Below, one piece after another: positions 1 to 17,454 of a DNA stretch of 64,000 nucleotides. The DNA is from Zingiber officinale. Its lineage: Eukaryota; Streptophyta; Magnoliopsida; Zingiberales; Zingiberaceae. The notes beneath the pieces are model-generated. The model saw only the letters and a list, made by a program, of their open reading frames with translations, was not told the origin of the DNA and did not search any database. How positions within the stretch are numbered: the first letter of the stretch is position 1; each line of letters begins with the position of its first letter. Position numbers and translations under genes: made by a program. The stretch is taken from assembly GCF_018446385.1 (NCBI RefSeq), contig NC_055986.1, forward strand, positions 28,765,593 to 28,829,592. Direction: 5' to 3'.

Positions 1-866
1 TTCTCTCCAGTTATGAAGTTTGTGTCAATACGTGTCATCCTAGCTATAGTAGCATAATTTGACATGGAATTACATTAGATGGATATAAAAATAGCTTTCC
101 TTAATGGTAATCTTGATGAAGAAATCTATATGGCACAACGAGAAGGTTACGTTACTGAAGGCCAAGAAAATAGTATGTAGACTTAAGAAGTCTATATATA
201 GACTAAAGCAAGCATCAAGACAATGGAATATAAGATTTAATGAAGTTATTTTGTCTTATGGTTTCGAAATGATCAATGAGGATCATTGTGTTTACCTAAG
301 AAAGGACAAAAGAAAAGTTTGTCATTTTATCCTTATATGTTGATGATATGCTAATAGCTGAAAGTGACATAAAGTGTGTGATAGAAGTCAAATCCTGATT
401 TTCATCATAATTTGACATAATAGATATGGGAGAAGTAGAACACATCTTAGGAGTGAAGATTATTATAGATCAATCAAAAAGGTTTTTGGGTTTATCTCAA
501 GAAGCTTATATCACTAAGATGCTATAATACTTCAATATGTCATATTGCAACATTGAATAAATATCTATAACGAGAGGTACTGTTTTGAGCAAAAGTATGT
601 ATCCCAAGACTCCTAAGAAATAGTTGAAATGAAGAAAAATCATATGCTAGTGCTATTAGTAATTTAATGTAAGCTATATTGTGTACTCGTTCTGATATAA
701 GCTATGTTGTTGGCTTAGTTAGTCATTTCCAGTCAAACCCAGGATGAAGACACTGGAAAGCGGTGAAGAGGATATTCAGATTTCTCAAAGGGATAGTAGA
801 TTATTGCCTCTATTTCTAAGGATCATTATGAGCCTGAGTGACTATACAGATGCAGATTGGGCAGGG

Positions 867-3517
867 TGTTGGTTGCTACTCGGAAAACCTATAGGTTCCA
901 CTGTACAAAATTTTTGTACAAAGGTCTGAACCTTTTCCTAGCTACCATGTGTTCTTTTAAATTAAATTTTGGATCGCCTGCGGAACTTTACACGTTTGAT
1001 CCAAAACTTAATCTATTTGTTCTTTTAGGTTTTGACTTGGATCTCCTGCGGAACTTAACACGTTTGACCCAAGTCTCCTTAAGTTATTAATTCCATTAAA
1101 TATTAATTTCCATAAAAGGTTCCCAGTACTGACGTGGCGAGGCACACGGCCTTCTTGGATATGGGAGCAACCACCACCGACTAGACAAAACCTTTAATAG
1201 AAAGCTAATATTTAATTTCCTAAAATAACTTTAGGTTAACCAAAGAGAACAATCAAATCACAAGGAAAAGAAAGAAACAAAAGAACACAACTTCGAAAAA
1301 CCATATTCGAAACACTAGAACGTAAGCCTCTTGTATTTGGTATTATTTCCATAAATAACTAGCATGATGCGGAAATAGAAATTACTAGTTATACCTTGTA
1401 GAAAAACCTCTTGATCTTCTACCGTATTCCTCTTCTTATCCCGGACGTCGTGTGGGCGACGATCTTCCGAGACGAGAACCACCACGCACCTTCTTCTTCT
1501 CCAAGCAAGGTTCGGCCACAAGAAGAACCACCTCCAAGGAAGAAGAACTTGATCACCACCAATACTCCAAGGGATCTTCAAGATGAGGCTTCCTCCTTTT
1601 CTTCTTCTCCTTCCTAGGTCCGGCCACCAACAAGAGCTCCAAGAGATGTATGGTTCGGCCACCAAAAGAGAAGAAGGGAGAAAGTCTAGGGCCGGCCACA
1701 AGAAGAAGAAAAGAGAGAGAAAAATAGAATAGATTTGTTAGCTTTGAAGCCTCCTCTACCCCTCTTTTATAATCCTTGGTCTTGGCAAATAAGGAAAATT
1801 TAATAAAACTTCCTTAATTCTTTTGCCATGAAAAGGAAAAATTATTTAATAAAAATAATTTTCCTTCTCCAATTTATTTGGCCGGCCACACCATAGAATT
1901 TCCAAGCAAATAAAATTTTAAACATAAATTAAAACTTCCTTATTTGCTTCCGGAAATTTATAAAAATTTCTCAATAATTTTTATCCCTTCATGATTGGTT
2001 TATAAAAAGGAAATTTAATAAATTAAAATCTTTCTTTTAAACATGTGGATAAAAGAAAGTTATCTCTAAAAATTAAAATCTCTTTTAATCTACAAATAAG
2101 GAAAGATATCAAATCTTTTCTTAATCTCTTGTAGAAACTTATAAAGAGAATATTTAATTTTAAACTTTCTTTTAAATCATGAACATGATTTAAAAGGAAA
2201 GTTTTCTTAAAATTTAAAATCCTCCTTTAATCAACAAATAAGGAAAGATTTCAAATTTTAAACTCTCTTTAAACATGTAGATGATTTACAAATAAGGAAA
2301 GTTTTACCAAAATTAAAACCATCCTTTTAAACTACAAATAAGGAAAGAGATTAATCTCTTCTCTTAATCTTTTAGAAAGCTATAAAAGGAAATTTTAATT
2401 TTAAACTCTCTTTAAAAAACATGATATCCACATAAGAAATCATTTTAATAAAATCCTTTTAATATTCTAGTGGGCCACCTAAGCTTGGGACCAAGCTTTG
2501 GCCACCAACTTAACTCATCCACTTGGTCTTGGCGGCCCTAGCTTGGGTTCCAAGCTAGCTTGGCCCCCATTTGATGGGTAAGAAGGTGGGTATGCGGTGG
2601 GTATAAATCTCTATATACTAGAGGCTACGATAGGGACCGAGAGGAGGAATTGGTTTTGGTCTCCGATAAAATTAAGCATCGCCCCTAACACACAACTTAA
2701 TTTTATCAATAATAATTCATTCCACTAGAGAACTATTATTGAACTACCGCACCAATCCCAAATTACATTTTGGGCTCCTTCTTATTATGAGTGTGTTAGT
2801 CTCCCTGTGTTTAAGATAACAAATGTCCACTAATTAAGTAAGTTACTGACAACTCACTTAATTAATATCTAGCTCCAAGAGTAGTACCACTCAACTTCAT
2901 CGTCATGTCGGACTAAGTCCACCTGCAGGGTTTAACATGACAATCCTTATGAGCTCCTCTTGGGGACATTCTCAACCTAGATTACTAGGACACAGTTTCC
3001 TTCTATAATTAACAACACACACTATAAGTGATATCATTTCCCAACTTATCGGGTTTATTGATTCATCGAACTAAATCTCACCCATTGATAAATTAAAGAA
3101 ATAAATATCAAATATATGTGCTTGTTATTATATTAGGATTAAGAGTACACACTTCCATAATAACCGAGGTCTTTGTTTCTTTATAAAATCAGTATAAAAG
3201 AAACGACCTCAAATGGTCCTACTCAATACACTCTAAGTGTACTAGTGTAATTATACAGTCAAGATAAACTGATACCTAATTACACTACGACCTTCTAATG
3301 GTTTGTTCCTTTCCATTTTGGTCGTGAGCTACTGTTTATAATTTATAAGGTACTGATAACATGATCTTCTGTGTGTGACACCACACACCATGTTATCTAC
3401 AATATAAATTAATTGAACAACTACTTTTATCATAAATGTAGTTATTTGACCAATATGATTCTTATTTCTAGATAAATGTTTATACCAAAAGCTAGACTTT
3501 TAGTATACACTCTAACA
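867..3517 (-). mobile_element. Long solo LTR (2.65 kb) inside copia 1
   Basis: Insertion beginning TGTTGG and ending CTAACA, flanked by a perfect 5-bp duplication CAGGG at 862-866 and 3518-3522. Removing it and one duplication restores the conserved copia RNase H stretch across the junction. No internal coding domain is visible, so it is a solo LTR left by recombination between the ends of a larger element. Minus orientation is inferred from a TATA-like stretch near 2610 read on that strand. It contains several GGCCGGCC-type motifs. The sequence resembles a long-LTR copia type (SIRE/Maximus-like) from memory, but the family is not proven. Open frames inside it are not genes. Confidence 0.9.
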
Positions 3518-4971
3518 CAGGGGACCTTGATGGCAGAAAATCTACATCTGGCTATACCTTCTTGCTGAATGGTGGCGTCATCTCATGGAATAGTAAGAAG
3601 CAGGCTTGTGTAGCCTAGTCGATAATGGAAGCTAAATATGTGGCTTGTGCAGCAATTGTGCAAGAGGTTGTCTGGCTAAGAAAATTCCTAAAGCATCTAA
3701 AGATTGCTAAGGGCAGTGGAAGACCTGTTACCGTATACTGTGATAGTCAAGTTGTTATAGATTTTTCAATGATTCTAAATATCACAGCAAAGGTAAGCAT
3801 ATAGAAATTAAGTATAATTTTGTAAGGGATATTATTGACAAGAAAAAAATAGTTCTTGAGTACATCCCTATACGTTATATTCTTGCTAATTATTTTACTA
3901 AATCATTGACTAAAGAGTCATTTCAAGGACATGTGAACTCTTTGGGACTTCAAAGAATGTAACTTATTATAAAGATATTTTGATAAATAAAAAATATCAT
4001 GATCTATTTAGTCTGTATGTCTTTGTTATATTTAAAAAGAAAATAAGTCTTGATAAGCATGTTGGCAAATTGAGATTGGTCCACTTACATGGACAATCAT
4101 CTTTATTTGTTAATTATAAATAGAGGTAAGACCGTTACTTATGGGATAGCTTATGTAGCTGTGAAAAGAGACATACCTATAAGTTAAAGTCGCTTGGATA
4201 ATTATGTCAAGATGAGATCATTTATGTAATAATTGGAGTAAATGTACCCGCCATTTACTGAATCTGCTTAAAGCTATATTGTAATTCATATATTGGATTC
4301 AGGATTAGACATTAGGTATGTCTAGATTGAAATTTGTATGATATTAAATTTTGGGAGAAACGTGTGCTCTTTTTAGTAAAGAAAATAACATCGTAGCATG
4401 TGATTCATACCACATGTGTTATGACGACAAGAAGGGTAGTAGGAGAATGGATCCCTGCATCTCTACTATGTGAGCCCCTTGAAATTATAAGTTAATCTCA
4501 ATCATACCCTAAGTAACTATTTAGCTATCTACTTGAAGTTCTGATCAGTGTCTGCTACTTTAGAATGTTTCCTATTATCTATGAATGATTCGGTCTATGG
4601 AGCATAACTAAGAAAGTAACTGATTAGAATGAATGGATTCTAACTAAAAAGGAAGATTAAGATTAATTTATATATGTGACATTTATTCACTAGTACTAGT
4701 TATATTTTTAGCTCGGTACATAAAATATAATTATGAATAATTATGTTGATTGGAGATGGTAAACATGTTCTTGACATAATAGTTATTATGAGGGATTAGA
4801 GATGTTCATATTGATGTAAATATTTTAATCTAAGGTAAAGGTAAGTTTTAATGTCTCTGATTCGTTCTATAAAGCAGCTATGTAAGGTGTAACAATCTTC
4901 TTAGCGATAAATGTTCATATGTTTGCTGTGACATGAACCATTTTCCCTAAAGTATAGATAGAATGTTTTTA

Positions 4972-5131
4972 TTTGGTCTTTGTGACTCATTATTTTATTC
5001 TGGTCTTCGTGACTTGATCGTCATATAGCATGTGTGACTTATTTGGTCTTTGTGACTAATCAATGTTTTGCTTTAGCCTTTGTGATATGATCATCCTGTA
5101 GTCTATGTGACTGATATGGTCTATGTGACCA
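4972..5131 (+). repeat. Short degenerate direct repeats in copia 1 3' region
   Basis: A motif like GGTCTTTGTGACT recurs about seven times with small changes in 160 bp, in the non-coding part between the pol end and the 3' LTR of copia element 1. Confidence 0.7.
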
Positions 5132-5168
5132 GATAACCTTTATAGATTGACTTGGATGAGTGGGGAGA

Positions 5169-5989
5169 TGTTAGAAATCACTACATTGCAAAAGATTTGC
5201 AACATTTACATTGAGGAGTTGATTGGTTCATCTCCGTCTACGTATATTGTGATTAAGAGCCATCAAAGCATCGGTTACAAACCGATGCTTTCTTATAAAT
5301 TATGTGTCCAAGAGATCGCAGAGGCAGGGAATCATGGAGATGATTGCAGGCAAAGTGAACATTTGGGCAGCAGAGGGATTTGGTTTGTGAAGGTCGAAGA
5401 GCTTTTCAATTCAGTTTCGTGGTCGCTCTTCCGACATCAAGTGGTGACTAAGTTCATCTCGGGAGATCACTGTGAGTTGTTTACCGTTTTATTTTATATT
5501 TGTTTCATGCTATTAGATATGACTCAACGTGGGCCTGATCTCCTAAAAGAAAAAAAAATAGAGGTTTTGGTCATTCTTGTATGATTAGTTCAATATGGAT
5601 GTTGGCATGATTGTAGTTCTAAAAAAGAAGAAATTTGGTAATGGGGGAATAATTCTTCTTCTTTTTTATCCCTTTTCGCGCTGCCGCCGAAGTGTCATTT
5701 CTCTCAAGAGAACTTGGATTACCGTTATTTTAGATGTGAAAAATCAAGACTAGGTTTTGGTCTTCGCATTCGTAAGATTAGAGATAACAATATTGAGTTA
5801 TCCTTAATGTAACATCGCAAGGAAGATTTTGATAGACCAAGTACATTAGGGATTCTTTTATTTATCACTGAAGGTTTTTTTCTACAATCTCAACCCCTGT
5901 AGAGATTCTATATTAACTTAGGTATGCAATATCGTTTGTCCTGTAGATGGCTCTATCCTGGAGTTTGTTCACTTTTTCTCTGTTTGACA
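5169..5989 (+). repeat. Probable 3' LTR of copia 1
   Basis: The start TGTTAGAAATC directly follows a purine-rich tract. The right end is set tentatively at a TTTGACA near 5989; the partner LTR is outside the window, so neither the length nor the target duplication can be confirmed. Confidence 0.5.
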
Positions 5990-6516
5990 TCCCGGAGAAG
6001 TGATCATCCCTTTGTTTCTTTTCTTTTTTTGTTTTATGAAGTCAGTTTCTTATTCCTCATCTTTCTCAGTCGATCATAAATTAAGTAATTTACAAGTTAC
6101 AACCATATATAAACTATAAACCTGATTTAGTAGCTTTGAAAATGGATAATTTTCTCAATTTATGCCTAGAATTAAATAAATCTTTGGATCTTTAAGAGAT
6201 GGGGTTTTCCTGATGTGATGCATGATAGAAAGGATCGAGTGGGACTAGAGGCAAGAAGGAAAAAGGATGTCAATTTCTTAACTTTGATTCTTCTATCTAT
6301 CAGATGTTTTTATGACCACTTGCTGGATCAATTGTTGCATCACAGATCATATTACTATCTTCTAAATCTCCGAGTGGTTGATAACTTGAATCATAGTTTC
6401 AATGAGTTTTAGATACTTTATGCTGCTAAAATGTTTCCTAGAATATATTAATCATGCCTAAAAATACGTATATCAATTTTATCCACTAACCCATGGGTGT
6501 CTTCCCTCTATTTCAG
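5990..6516. other. Intergenic, no gene seen
   Basis: AT-rich sequence between the copia LTR and the first stray exon. A 65-codon open frame at 6215 shows no recognisable domain. Confidence 0.5.
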
Positions 6517-6616
6517 ACTCTGGAAATGCTTCAAGGGAGGGAACTTGTTCTGCAATAGAGCATATCGCTTGAGCTTGACAGAACAAAACAGTTTATCAGG
6601 GAAAACAACAGACAAG
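6517..6616 (+). pseudogene. Stray exon resembling SNF7/VPS32 (ESCRT-III)
   Basis: An exon-like block bounded by TTTCAG and AG|GTTGG. Its 33 codons read TLEMLQGRELVLQ, then a stop, then SISLELDRTKQFIRENNRQ. Without gaps this follows the N-terminal helix region of plant SNF7/VPS32 (TLEMLEKKEKVLLKKAG...AKEFTRAKNKR, from memory) at about 13 positions. SNF7 polymerises on endosomal membranes in ESCRT-III. The in-frame stop after codon 13 and the absence of other SNF7 exons nearby make this a relic or a captured fragment. The similarity is modest, so a chance match or another coiled-coil gene remains possible. Confidence 0.4.
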
Positions 6617-6872
6617 GTTGGTTATCAATTTTCTTGATTGTGTTAGAGAATAAAGTATTTATTTTATAATTTCATTCGGATACAAAAGCAATATTGTAAT
6701 CTTAGCACATCATCATGTCGAAGTGACTTTGCAAAACTCTTGGGATCCCAATGCCTAACTCTATGTTCCAAATACTACACGATGAAGTAAAAATTCTCTG
6801 CTTTTTTTTCTTTTAGGAGTTCAGGCCCAATGTGGAGATTTTTTATGATTCTTTCTTGTTATATGTTATCAT

Positions 6873-8285
6873 CTCTGAAAAGTTGAAATAAATAATGAAT
6901 AGCATATTTAAACTTTTTGCAATCCCATAAATTCATAAGAACTGAAATGGATACAATTGGAACTTTCTAGGTTCATCAGTGGATTTTGACCGAGAGCTCC
7001 GATTGCATCCATTTCAGTTCCTATGAATTTTTGATGTTACAAGGAGTTTAAATATGTTCCCCATTGTTTATTTCAACTTTTCAGAGGTTTTAAAATGTAA
7101 TAAACAAGAATCGATAAAAACATCCATGTTGGCCTAATATCATTCCATATTAGGCTCACGTTGGATAATATAGTTTTCTATTGCAATGCATGAAAAAAAA
7201 CAAAGATAAATAGAACAGACCTACTTGTTAGCAATTGCTCCAAGTTGACTTCCAGTTAACAATTGCTCCAAGTTGACTTCCTTTAGAACGATTATGGAAA
7301 TATTGCTCAGACTCCTCTCTGGAGACCTTTTCAACAGTTCGTTCAACTCTAACCTGCAAATATGATAAACAACTTGTGAAATGAATCCAACCAGATGAAG
7401 TGTCTCCTTTTTAATAAAAATATTTTTTTCCTGCAAAACATCATATTTTCAAACTGCATATAGATAATACTTGAATTTATAGTTGACTAAGGAAGTATGC
7501 TTATGTTCTAATTTTGTAGTAACTAAATGTCAAGTTCAAAAAGCAAGAATCACATCAGCAAAAGTAATGACTAAAAAAATCCCTTCTCTAATATATAGGA
7601 GTCTACCTTATGTAATTACAATTCAGAGTCACGTGATCCTAATATGATTTCATATTAGGTTCACGTTAAGCTTGATATGATTTCATATCAGGTCCACATT
7701 GGGCTTGATATTAAATCATATCATGCCCAACGTGTGCTTGATATAAATTAGTTTATGTTTTAATTAGTTTTTTTGATAACATTTCAACACATTTGGTCAA
7801 AACCTACTGATGGACCTAAAAATCTCATATTGGGTCCATTTCAAGTCTTATAGATTTTTGATGTTGTAAGGAGTCCAACGGTGCTGTCCATTGTATATTT
7901 TGACGTCTAGAGAGATATTGAAATGTTATTGGAAAAATCAGCAAAAACATAAACGTGAGCATAATATGATTCCATATTAGGCTCACGAAGTTATGATTAA
8001 ACTGATTTTTTCGACCAACATTTCAACATCTCTACAGAAGTCAAAATATGCAATCGATGATACTGTTGAGCTCCTTGGAGCATCAAAGATTCACAAGACC
8101 TGAAATGAATCTAATCTGAGGTTTTTAGGTTCATCAATGGACTTTGACCAAAATCTACTGATAAAATTAGAAACCTTATATTGTATCTATTTTCGGGTCC
8201 TGTGAATTTCTGAAGTTATAAGAAATTCAACGGTACCATTTATTATATATTTCGATTTTTTTAAAGGTATTAAAATATTATCAAA
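6873..8285. repeat. Cluster of diverged fold-back (inverted) repeats
   Basis: 6873-6954 pairs with the reverse complement of about 7004-7086 (CTCTGAAAAGTTGAAATAAA on the left; its complement ends at 7086). Related arms recur at about 7780-7960 and 7990-8280, sharing a core around 'gaactgaaatgga', 'ggttcatcagtgga' and 'tttttgatgtt'. The units are joined by a short palindrome of the form CTAATATGATTCCATATTAG followed by GCTCACG (about 7135, 7640, 7970). This looks like a fold-back or MITE family inserted repeatedly. It has no coding capacity. It includes the stray PDX3-like exon. Confidence 0.7.
7225..7353 (-). pseudogene. PDX3: Stray exon of PDX3 (pyridoxamine 5'-phosphate oxidase)
   Basis: Read on the minus strand from an acceptor TTTGCAG at 7354, the block encodes VRVERTVEKVSREESEQYFH and then NRSKGSQLGAIV. 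This matches the plant PDX3/PNPO family signature (R-x-E-G-x-V-E-K-x-x-x-E-E-S-E-x-Y-F and R-P-x-G-S-Q-x-G-A). The working enzyme oxidises pyridoxine or pyridoxamine phosphate to pyridoxal phosphate in plastids. Here a 28-bp tandem duplication (7227-7254 and 7255-7282) falls inside the exon and shifts the frame to an early stop. A donor-like GTAGGT follows. No flanking PDX3 exon is seen within several kb, so this is a captured or relic exon and not a gene. Confidence 0.7.
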
Positions 8286-9545
8286 ATAAATACACTAAAT
8301 TCTAATTCAATTATACTTGCATGTGCGTATCGTAAAGAGAGATGAAAGAGAAGAGATGAGAGGAAGGAAAAGAGCGGTGGTGTGGATTCAAGAGTGGAAA
8401 GGAAGAAAAAATTTACATGCATGAAAGAGAGGGGAAAAAAATAACGAAATGATAGAATGAAAAGAGTAAAAAATTAAATACATCTTTTGGGTCAATTAAT
8501 AAATATGAGTACGTCTTTTATAAATTATCATAATTCTTTTATATGTTTTTCTATATATTTTATCATTGCATTGTACGATAGAATCCTATTTATATCTTAC
8601 TCAAATATTAGATTATATATTCTATCGTACTCGCCTCTATATTTGAATCGGAAAATCTCAATACTTAATTATCAGATTATTTAATCGGTCTAACTTTTTT
8701 TCCCATATTCTCTTCGTTGGAATTGGATTGAATACTTTAGATGAGAGAGAAGATTCCTGAATTATTAAAAACTATATAATTATTAAAGAAGTCCGGAAAC
8801 GTGGATCATAAAAAAATAAAAAAAAAGGACAGAGCATTATGAGTAGATAATCATAAACGTGGAAAATTCAAGAAGAGAGGTTGATTCAACTAAAATTATT
8901 ATATCCTACTTTATTTAATCAATTACCTACCATGTGACGTCGATCCCATTTATATATCATATTACATGTTCCATGCATTTTGTTAATTTTTAAAAAAATT
9001 TAAATTGATTAATTCTGACTTATTAATTCGGCCCATAAAATTTTTTAATGATGACCCTATAATACACTGTAATTGGAATTGAAACTTTATTTTTTTTTAA
9101 TTATCTATCACCATTGCCATGTACGGAATCATATGCTTTTGAAAGACTTCATAAAGGTCCTCTTCTCCCATCCATGAATCTCTATCTTCACCTACTAAAT
9201 AATTAATTTAGGACCCCATTAATTAATTAATGGTCGACTAGAATAAATGATGCCTAATATTTTATTATGATCCAATATAAAAAAATAATTAAATATTTAA
9301 TTTAATGTATATATATAAATTATTATAAAACATATTTATTTTAAATATTAATTATAGTCAAATGACTAGAGGAGCGAGGAGGAGGATAAAAAAACTTTCG
9401 AAGGTATACATTCTTAGAGGAATTAATTTTTTTATTTTATTATAATAAAATAAGTTAAACGGAGGAGGTAAATAATAGATGGTCACGATATAAAAGAAGG
9501 CATGCTCAAATGTACTAAATTTTGATCTTAATATTTTATCATATC
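8286..9545. other. AT-rich intergenic, no gene seen
   Basis: Purine-rich stretch near 8335-8470, otherwise AT-rich. Short open frames at 8487 (+) and 9358 (-) have low-complexity translations and no domain. Confidence 0.5.
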
Positions 9546-9550
9546 CCATG

Positions 9551-10515
9551 TGATTCTGTCTGAAAATATGAGGGTGGAAAATTAGGGATGTAGTTGCTAT
9601 GCTCACTGGCTGTAGAATGCACTCCGCTCTACAAAATAAGCAACGTCAGTGCCGAGCCAGGTATTGGGTTCTCGACGTTCGCCTTCTGACACTTGAATCA
9701 CTCCGACGCTCGAATCAGTCGCCGAAAGTGTAGAAGGAAACAGAGCAACAGTAATGCAAGCGCAAACAGTAATCACGCACACCTCCGCCGAAGATGAACG
9801 CTCTTTTATATAGAACTCTGGTGGGCGATGTGCACGCTCCTTGAGGCATGGGCACGTTCTCCAATATGTCCTATGAAGAGATCTGTCAATAAAGTACTTC
9901 TGATACTATATCTTAACAGGGTATGTATATCCCTGACAAGACAATAGAAGCTTCCATCGTACGATCCACCTGTCGCTCATGTCTCATGTCAGCGGCACTA
10001 TCTCCGATAAGGATATCAAGAGATACGACAATGGTCCTACTGCTTGGTCGAGTAGAGTAGTCGCTCGGTTGGGGCTCTTCCGTTTCGTTAATGGTCAGGT
10101 CTCGCTGCTTGGCCGAGCGGTATAGCCGCTCGGTCGGAACTCTTCCGCTCTGTCAGCTTTAGAGAAATGACAAGAGTCCCGCTGCTTGGCCAAGCTGAGT
10201 AGCCGCTTGATAGGGATCCCTCCGCTCTATCGATCTCAGTTGCTCTTTCCTGCGATGACTGCGCAGTAGCATGTCCTCCCCGTTCGGACAAGCTCTCCGA
10301 TGTTTTTAGTGTCCTGCTGCTCCACACTGAGCATCAACTGTCTTACCGTATTATCCGAGCTAGACGGTTGATCCACCCAACCACTTATTGCCCGACCAGC
10401 CTTTGTAGCCGGCCTCCACTCAACCACCGTAGGCGAACCTTTTGGCACGTTAGCGTTGATCATCTTAACTTTGATCTCCATCTGTGCCGAGTGGACTCCC
10501 TCTATCGCTGCATCA
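9551..10515 (-). mobile_element. Solo LTR 'A' (965 bp)
   Basis: Begins TGATTCTGTC and ends GCTGCATCA, flanked by a perfect 5-bp duplication CCATG (9546-9550 and 10516-10520). A TATA-like box read on the minus strand lies near 9810 ('tatataaaag'), which gives the orientation. It is the same family as solo LTR 'B' at 28819-34250; the two align over their whole length with many differences. At 10043-10235 it holds three tandem, diverged copies of a roughly 70-bp unit, each with an inverted motif like GGCCGAGCGG...CCGCTCGGTC. No coding domain is seen. Superfamily unknown. Confidence 0.85.
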
Positions 10516-10635
10516 CCATGTCTTAACCACAACCGCTTGAGGAGAACGTCAATGAATTGACTCGTGCCCTAATTCAACTTGAATTCATGGAGTGGTTTCT
10601 ATCTTTTGCCGATCCATTGCTATCTCAAATATATA

Positions 10636-10674
<39 letters not shown>

Positions 10675-10822
10675 TAAATAAATAGAAAAGCATTAGGCAT
10701 TTGCTATCCCTTGCACACTTCTTCCATTGAACCCTCTTTCTTCTTGCCTTTTCCTGCCTTCCTATCCCTTGCCTAAGTTCTTCCAGTTGAATACTCACCC
10801 CATTGCCTTTTTCTGAGACAGG
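10516..10822. other. Intergenic with a TAA/TAAA microsatellite
   Basis: A (TAA)n tract at about 10639-10684. A CT-rich stretch near 10730-10770 resembles the one at 11210-11245 on the other side of the fold-back element. Confidence 0.6.
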
Positions 10823-11204
10823 ATCTCCTTGATCACTTTTTGTGGTCCAGGGGATATGCCACTCGCATTTACGGTCGGATCATAGTCATGATTCGATCGC
10901 AAATGATTGTGATCTCTTCTTGGGTTCACCGTTCCCACTAGGTTATAATTTTTGTTCGGAGCAGGCCGTCGGAGGTCACCCGGAAAACACTCTCGCTCGG
11001 CACCCAGTAATCTGGCTATTTATCCACCACCAAATGCTTTCGGGCGACCTCTGACCGTCTGTTCCGAACAAAAATTATAACCTGATGGGGGCGATAAACA
11101 TAAGAAGGAATCACAACTATTTATGATGAGATCACAACCAAAATTTGACCGTAAATATGAATGATACATCCTTTAGATCATAAAAAAAAAAAGATCCAGG
11201 AGAT
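10823..11204. mobile_element. Fold-back MITE upstream of the deaminase gene
   Basis: Nearly the whole 382 bp is an imperfect palindrome. The left end ATCTCCTTGATC pairs with GATCCAGGAGAT at the right end; 'atttacggtc' (10867) pairs with 'gaccgtaaat' (11147); a perfect 20-bp arm, GGTTATAATTTTTGTTCGGA, at about 10940 pairs with its complement near 11065; and 'ggaggtcacccgg' pairs with 'cgggcgacctct'. It carries no coding frame. It ends about 50 bp before the TATA-like box of the next gene. The family is not identified and a target duplication could not be settled. Confidence 0.75.
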
Positions 11205-11251
11205 GTGCTCCCTTCTTTTTTTGCCTTCCTATCCTTGCCAACCTGTTCCTC

Positions 11252-11259
11252 TATATATA
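11252..11259 (+). promoter_or_regulatory. TATA-box candidate of the deaminase gene
   Basis: TATATATA 77-84 bp upstream of the chosen ATG at 11336, a fitting distance for a short 5' UTR. Confidence 0.45.
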
Positions 11260-11335
11260 CTGCCATAGGGCATTCGCTATTAGCCCAACTTGGTTTAAGG
11301 ATTTGAAGAAGAGCTCGTTTGCCTACTCTAATTTC

Positions 11336-17454
<6,119 letters not shown>

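Larger units (their letters stand above)
1..5989 (+). mobile_element. Ty1/copia retrotransposon 1, 3' part, decayed
   Basis: Fossil copia element whose 5' end lies outside the window. Reverse transcriptase residues are readable from about position 79 (an MDIKIAFLNGNLDEE-like stretch, then a YRLKQA motif). The RNase H region with ADWAG begins near 845 and continues at 3523 with a DLDGRKSTSGY motif. The pol reading region ends near 3960. About 1.2 kb of non-coding 3' DNA follows, then a G-rich tract (5158-5168) of polypurine-tract type and a probable 3' LTR starting TGTTAG at 5169. The element is broken in many places and is interrupted by a later solo LTR at 867-3517. The family order RT then RNase H at the 3' end is that of copia. 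Age cannot be measured because the 5' LTR is not in the window. Confidence 0.85.

Noticed and set aside
1315-1701. 128-codon minus-strand frame and its plus-strand partner at 1411
   Set aside because: Lies inside the solo LTR at 867-3517; composition is low-complexity and no domain is visible.
6873-8285. CRISPR-like spaced repeats
   Set aside because: Repeats are long, diverged and inverted, in a plant genome; they are fold-back elements.
10088-10532. Overlapping minus-strand frames of 79 and 98 codons
   Set aside because: They fall in solo LTR 'A'; the tandem palindromic units explain the open frames.
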